This document shows positions 59,733 to 64,000 of a stretch of DNA of 64,000 nucleotides, in pieces. Location: assembly GCA_020002185.1 (NCBI GenBank), contig CM034532.1, forward strand, positions 48,478,780-48,542,779, read 5' to 3'. How positions within the stretch are numbered: the first letter of the stretch is position 1; each line of letters begins with the position of its first letter. Position numbers and translations under genes: made by a program. The notes beneath the pieces were generated by a model that saw nothing but the letters and a program-made list of their open reading frames with translations, had not been told where the DNA came from and did not search any database. Source of the DNA: Paraescarpia echinospica. Lineage: Eukaryota > Annelida > Polychaeta > Sabellida > Siboglinidae.

Positions 59733-60475
59733 GTAAGTCTGACACGTACTCGGTAAGTCTGACACACCCTCGGTAAGTGTGACACAACCTCGGTAAGTCT
59801 GACACATACTTGGTAAGTCTGACACGCACTCTGTAAGTCTGATACACCCTCAATAAGTCCTACACGCCCTCTGTAAGTCTGACACGTATTAGGTGAGTCT
59901 GACCCACCTTTGGTAAGTCTGACACACACTCGGTAAGTCTGACACTTTGTAAGTCTGACACACATTCGGTAAGTCTGACATGCCATCAGTAAGTCTGACA
60001 TGCACTCAGTAAGTCTGACACTTACTCGGTAAGTCTGGCATGCCCTCGGTAATTCTGATGTGTCCTCTCTAAGTCTGGCATGCCCTCGGTAAGTTTGACA
60101 TGCCTTCGGTAAGTCTGACATGCCCTCTGTAAGTCTGACATGCACTCGGTAAGTCTGATATGGCTCGGTAAGTCTGACATGCCCTCGGTACATCTGACAT
60201 GCACTCGGTAAGTCTGACATGCCCTTGGTAAGTCTGACACACCCTTGATATGTCTGACACGCCCTCGGTAAGTCTGACACACCCTTGGTAAGCCTGACAC
60301 GCCCTCGATAATTCTGACACACCCTCGGTAAGTCTGACCCAACATCGGTAAGTCTGACACGCCATCGGTAAGTCCAACATGCTCTTGATAAGTCCAACAT
60401 GCCCTCAGTAAATCTGACATGCCCTCGGTAAGTCTGACATGCATTCAATAAGTCTGACACACCCTCCGTAACTCC
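59725..60475 (+). repeat. 20-bp array made of the ECE exon's own 5' splice site
   Basis: The unit is CACGCCCTCGGTAAGTCTGA, about 37 copies. The first copy straddles the exon end, CACGCCCTTG/GTAAGTCTGA, so each unit repeats the last ~10 exon bases and the donor. By my count about 20 units, including the genuine one, keep a perfect GGTAAGT. Several more keep a usable TGTAAGT, AGTAAGT or GGTGAGT, and the rest have lost the GT or the +5 G. Confidence 0.97.
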
Positions 60476-61915
60476 TCGTCTTGCTGAACTCCTGGCTGAA
60501 GATATATAATGTTTAACGCTGTTCACACTGTCAGTTCACAGGTTACATGATCCAACAATCAAAATGCAGTTATATGTATTAAGGCCAGACACGGCAGGTA
60601 GATAGGATTATTTTTTTATTTGTGCAAACAGTTCAATTTGTTCTGCCCAATGCATGAAATGGGTCTTACTGAGTAAAATATATATTGAACTTTTTTTAGC
60701 CAGACCTCCCGTTTCCATGGTAACAAACAAAATGGCCGCCATTTTGAGCAAATATTGGCAAATTTGGAAACACTGCCATTTTTTATTGAATCCATATATA
60801 GTTATAATTCTTGCAAATCCATGTTCTCTATAGATTCTATTGTGAAATGGTCAGAGCATTTTTTGAAATGTTGTGTTTTTATTTTTTAAATAATTTTTTG
60901 GTAAAATACAAAACAAATTATTGTTTTGGCAACAAATATGGCTATATCTTTCAAACTATTCATGATTTAAAAAAAGCGTCTGATCATTGCACACAGTAGA
61001 ATATGCTGAATGCAACACTGAAAAGATTATTTATATAGCATAATTATTCCAAGAGATATCCCGTTTCCAAATGCAGAAATTTGAAGAAAAATGTTTTTAA
61101 GAAAATGGCTGTCAAAGATTGCATAATGGATTTCATTACATGATATCGACATGCTTGATCCATGACTAAAACTCACTTAGAGGTACGTAATTGTCATAGA
61201 AGTGAACTTTATTGATAGTATGCATACAAAGGCATAATAATCTGGCAGAAAACAATTTTAAGTATTTTTTGTCAAAAAAACACCATTTCACCTGGGGTGT
61301 CTGGCCTTAATGTGCATGTGAAAACATTCCGGCTTCGTGGCATATTTTAATATTTGTTGAAGTTACTACTATATTTTGTTTCTGAATATTTTGACTGTAT
61401 CGTGCAGTCTTCATCAGCAAAGTATTGTTGTCGAGCAAACATAAATGTTCTTGACAGGTAATGTCAACAAATATTGAATTAAATTGATTTGCAATGGGCC
61501 AAGTGAGTTGCTTAGAGAATTTTAAGGAAATTACAAAAAATTACACTTTCGAAGAAATCAATATTTCACTGTCATATTTTAAATGCCAACCTCCCCATGG
61601 TATAACATGCACAGCTGATGGTGTCTGTTTAAATATTTTCTCAACCGTTTTTTTGCGTGATCGACTTAGTAAAGCTTTATATCTATCATACGATGACACT
61701 GTGTTATTGAGAGTTGACTGGTTTAATGATTTTTTGACAGGACCAGAAACATTACGAGTGGGTGGCGGGATCTAATGGCAGCGGGAGCATTGATTATCTC
61801 ATCTGTTGGGTGTGAATAGGGGTCATTGTGGCACTCAAGGCTGTTTGTGGTTTGAAATTTTTTTTCTGCATTCTGTCATAGTGACATTTCTGACTGACAC
61901 AAAATCTAGTTCTGC
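60476..61915. other. ECE intron sequence, no exon recognised
   Basis: AT-rich. A frame at 61494-61775 (+) encodes 93 residues with no recognisable family and lacks M13 signatures. I see no next ECE exon here. Confidence 0.5.
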
Positions 61916-61917
61916 GA

Positions 61918-62530
61918 TTGGCAATGTCTGCTATATGAACTGTACGTATGTAAATAAGTTGGTTAAAAGGTACCTGTTTTCTATTAACGTAGGTTTTTTT
62001 TTTTTTCTTTAATATCTTGTTTTGCTATTTGCAGTGTATCAACTTTTTTTGAATATATCTTAGTGCAGTTTGTTACTCACTTGTGTCGTGACTTGTGATC
62101 CGTTTTCTGTTTAATGCTTCTTTATTTTCCACACGACTTTTTATTTGTTATAATATAATAACCTATGCATTTATATATATTGGAAATGCATTGGGTATAA
62201 TGCATTAGATTGCATTTGCAATGTCAACTATAGGAACTATATGTATGTAAAAAAAAGTTAGTTAACGGGTACCTTGCTTTTGTATTAACGTACGTTTACT
62301 TTCAATATCTTGTTTTGCTATTTGCAGTATTCTCTAAATCATTTTTTTTTATTTCTTAGTGCAATTCGTCACTCACTTGTGTCGTGACTTGTGATTCGTT
62401 TTCTGTTTAATGTTTATTTATTTTCCACACATGACTTTTTATTTGTTATAATATAATAACCTTTTTGCATTTTTTGCATTTATATATGTTGGAAATGTGT
62501 TGGTTAGAATGCAGTAGAATGCATTAGCTC
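61918..62530 (+). repeat. ~300-bp tandem duplication upstream of a LINE
   Basis: Two direct copies (about 61918-62215 and 62217-62530) share AATATCTTGTTTTGCTATTT, GCAGT, ACTCACTTGTGTCGTGACTT, GATTCGTTTTCTGTTTAATG and TTATTTGTTATAATATAATA, with about 10-15% difference. They end about 300 bp before the LINE coding start and may be 5' UTR monomers of that element. Confidence 0.9.
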
Positions 62531-62835
62531 CTACCACTAGAAATACAGTTTTATTCTTAAGTTGTTTTCTTTTTCTCGGGCCATCTTGTCAAATGGTCCT
62601 GACTTTTTTTTATTACATCGCCTTTTTTTTCTTGAATTTTTTCTAAACATAATCTGTTTTTTTTATTTCTGATACTTTAGCTAATTATCATGCACTGCTT
62701 TAGCTTTACATGAACAAAATACAAATATTATTAAACAAAATCTAATAACTCAAACACTAAAGGCACACACTCTTACTGAAACATTACTGCACATTGAAAA
62801 TATGCTGATCTCATTAAAATTTAAAATACACTGAA
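62531..62835 (+). other. Probable 5' leader of the LINE
   Basis: T-rich then A-rich, without coding capacity. No first ORF (nucleic-acid-binding protein) is recognisable here. Confidence 0.4.
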
Positions 62836-64000
62836 ATGATAACTGACGAAACTTTTCTCCAATTTACAGGTGGTATTACAAATAATTGTCTAAATAATAT
62901 TCTAAACATCAGTAATACTGTTGATGAAAATAATGAATTGCCAACAATACGCCGATCGTCATATTATGATTTTGAAAATTTTTATTTGTTAGTTCAAAAC
63001 AATAATAAACATTTCAGTATTCTATGCTCGAATATACAGTCCATTAATGCAAAGTTTAGTGAGCTCGAGGCATTTGTAAATGACTTGTCTTCCTTAAATT
63101 TTAAATTTAGCATAACATGTCTCCAAGAGAGATGGTTATCTGATAAAGATGACTTATCACTAATTCAATTAAATGGATATGACTGTATATCCCAAGGAAA
63201 AAGTTGCAGCACCAAAGGGGGATTATTAATATATATAGATAAATATTTTGATTATGAAGTAAAGATGAAATTAAATATGTATGAACAATGGGAGGGACAA
63301 ATAATACAAGTAAATGGAGGAGGCTTATCGCAGACAGTCACTATAGGAAATATATACCGACCACCAAGGCCTTTAACTGAAAACTATAACGAATTTATAA
63401 ATGAATTTACAATGGTCCTGCCATCTGTGCAACATCATCAAAACAACAACCTTATTCTTGCAGGGGACTACAATATAAATATGCTAAAAATAAACGAGCA
63501 ACAACACTGTAGCACATCCTTTGACATGTTAACTTCATTTAGTCTCTTCCCAAAAATTACTCTTCCTACAAGGTTCACAACATGTACAGGTACATTTATT
63601 GATAATTTTTTTTGTAATTTAACAAAGCATATTTTGCAAAGTACAGCAGGAATATTAATTTAAAAAAATTCTGATCATCAACCATATTTTATGCTTATGA
63701 ACACTGCTTTAAAAGAGGAACATACTACAAAATTTATACGAGTTAATGTACAAAATAAAGAGGCTATGTTAAAAGTCAGAAATGATATAATCTCTTCTGA
63801 AATACATAAAAAATTAGATACAAGTTCAAATGCTGATCCAAACCATAATTATAACATTATCATCAATGAAATAAATCAAGCTAAAAATAAATATATGACT
63901 AGCAAATTAGTGAAATTTAATAAATATAAACAAAAAATCTACATGGATAACTCAAGGCTTGCTAACCTCAATACGATACAGAGACAAACTTTACAAACAA
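62836..64000 (+). pseudogene. Non-LTR retrotransposon ORF2, EEP endonuclease (runs off the window)
   Basis: The frame from 62836 enters an endonuclease/exonuclease/phosphatase domain at FSILCSNIQSINAKFSELEA (about residue 60). It continues with TCLQERWLSDKDD (metal-binding Glu, although the usual E-WL is ERWL), GGLLIYI, GNIYRPPRP, ILAGDYNINML and TFIDNFFCNL. A single TAA at 63661-63663 interrupts the frame. The catalytic SDHQPYF box follows at once in the same frame (63670-63690), and the linker toward reverse transcriptase is open to the window end. One nonsense codon in an otherwise intact domain suggests a young copy. It lies in the ECE gene in the sense orientation. The RT is outside the window. 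Confidence 0.88.

Noticed and set aside
57913..60526. Minus-strand frames with 7-13-residue repeats (such as CQTYRG and VYNRTHTLES types)
   Set aside because: They are antisense reads of the acceptor and donor arrays flanking the ECE exon. The sense strand carries the recognisable protein.
61494..61775. 93-codon frame in the ECE intron as a possible next exon
   Set aside because: No M13 signature and no match to the expected continuation of the ectodomain. The ends are not at splice consensus sites.

Overview
This is animal nuclear DNA, AT-rich and repeat-dense. Genes are split by large introns, several families of non-LTR retrotransposon are present, and about a quarter of the window is minisatellite. 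Nothing in it is prokaryotic. The mix of CR1/Jockey-like LINEs, hAT relics and multi-copy repeats suggests a marine invertebrate, possibly a mollusc or other lophotrochozoan. That is an inference, and the species cannot be settled from this sequence.

The only convincing host gene is on the + strand. It is the 5' part of a type II membrane zinc metallopeptidase of the neprilysin (M13) family, closest to endothelin-converting enzyme (ECE). Its first recognisable coding exon (49507-49771) carries the cytoplasmic tail and membrane anchor. The next (59529-59732) begins the M13 ectodomain. Both junctions are phase 1 and fit each other. The catalytic HExxH exons lie beyond the window. A tiny upstream exon (31665-31673, three codons) is a speculative candidate for the true start.

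The most unusual structure surrounds the ECE exon at 59529. Its acceptor side, including the first 18 exon bases, is the last copy of a ~37-bp tandem array running from about 57975. Its donor side is the first copy of a 20-bp tandem array running to about 60475. The exon is therefore walled in by dozens of copies of its own 3' and 5' splice sites. The same intron also holds a 7.2-kb 41-bp satellite.

A second system lies at 25056-28561. It is a ~3.5-kb unit with imperfect terminal inverted repeats. Inside is a decayed gene of an uncharacterised multi-copy family with a PIN/FEN-like nuclease core and a Cys-rich C terminus. A 5' fragment of the same family sits at about 9795-10357, ending in a 48-bp fold-back palindrome.

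Layout:
- 0.9-2.1 kb: 30-bp minisatellite.
- 4.1-5.9 kb: 5'-truncated LINE.
- 6.1-6.5 kb: degenerate tandem repeats.
- 7.1-9.3 kb: hAT transposase relic (-).
- 9.7-10.4 kb: palindrome and PIN-family fragment.
- 12.0-12.3 kb: duplicated dispersed repeat.
- 15.6 kb: tRNA-derived SINE.
- 17.1-17.8 kb: tandem array with an inverted edge.
- 24.1-24.5 kb: MITE-like element.
- 25.1-28.6 kb: TIR-bounded PIN element.
- 29.1-30.4 kb: 39-bp array of Pol III A-boxes.
- 32.0-33.1 kb: 26-bp repeats folded into two overlapping palindromes.
- 35.2-36.9 kb: GA/CT-rich low complexity and a segmental duplication.
- 37.5-41.1 kb: several LINE relics.
- 41.2-41.9 kb: two minisatellites.
- 42.7-43.3 kb: MITE-like element.
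- 44.4-46.4 kb: two copies of a dispersed repeat.
- 47.2 kb: LINE tail.
- 49.5-60.5 kb: ECE exons and their satellite introns.
- 61.9-64.0 kb: duplicated block, then the 5' part of a LINE running off the window.

Large intervals, such as 18.4-24.1 and 33.5-35.2 kb, show no gene I can support.
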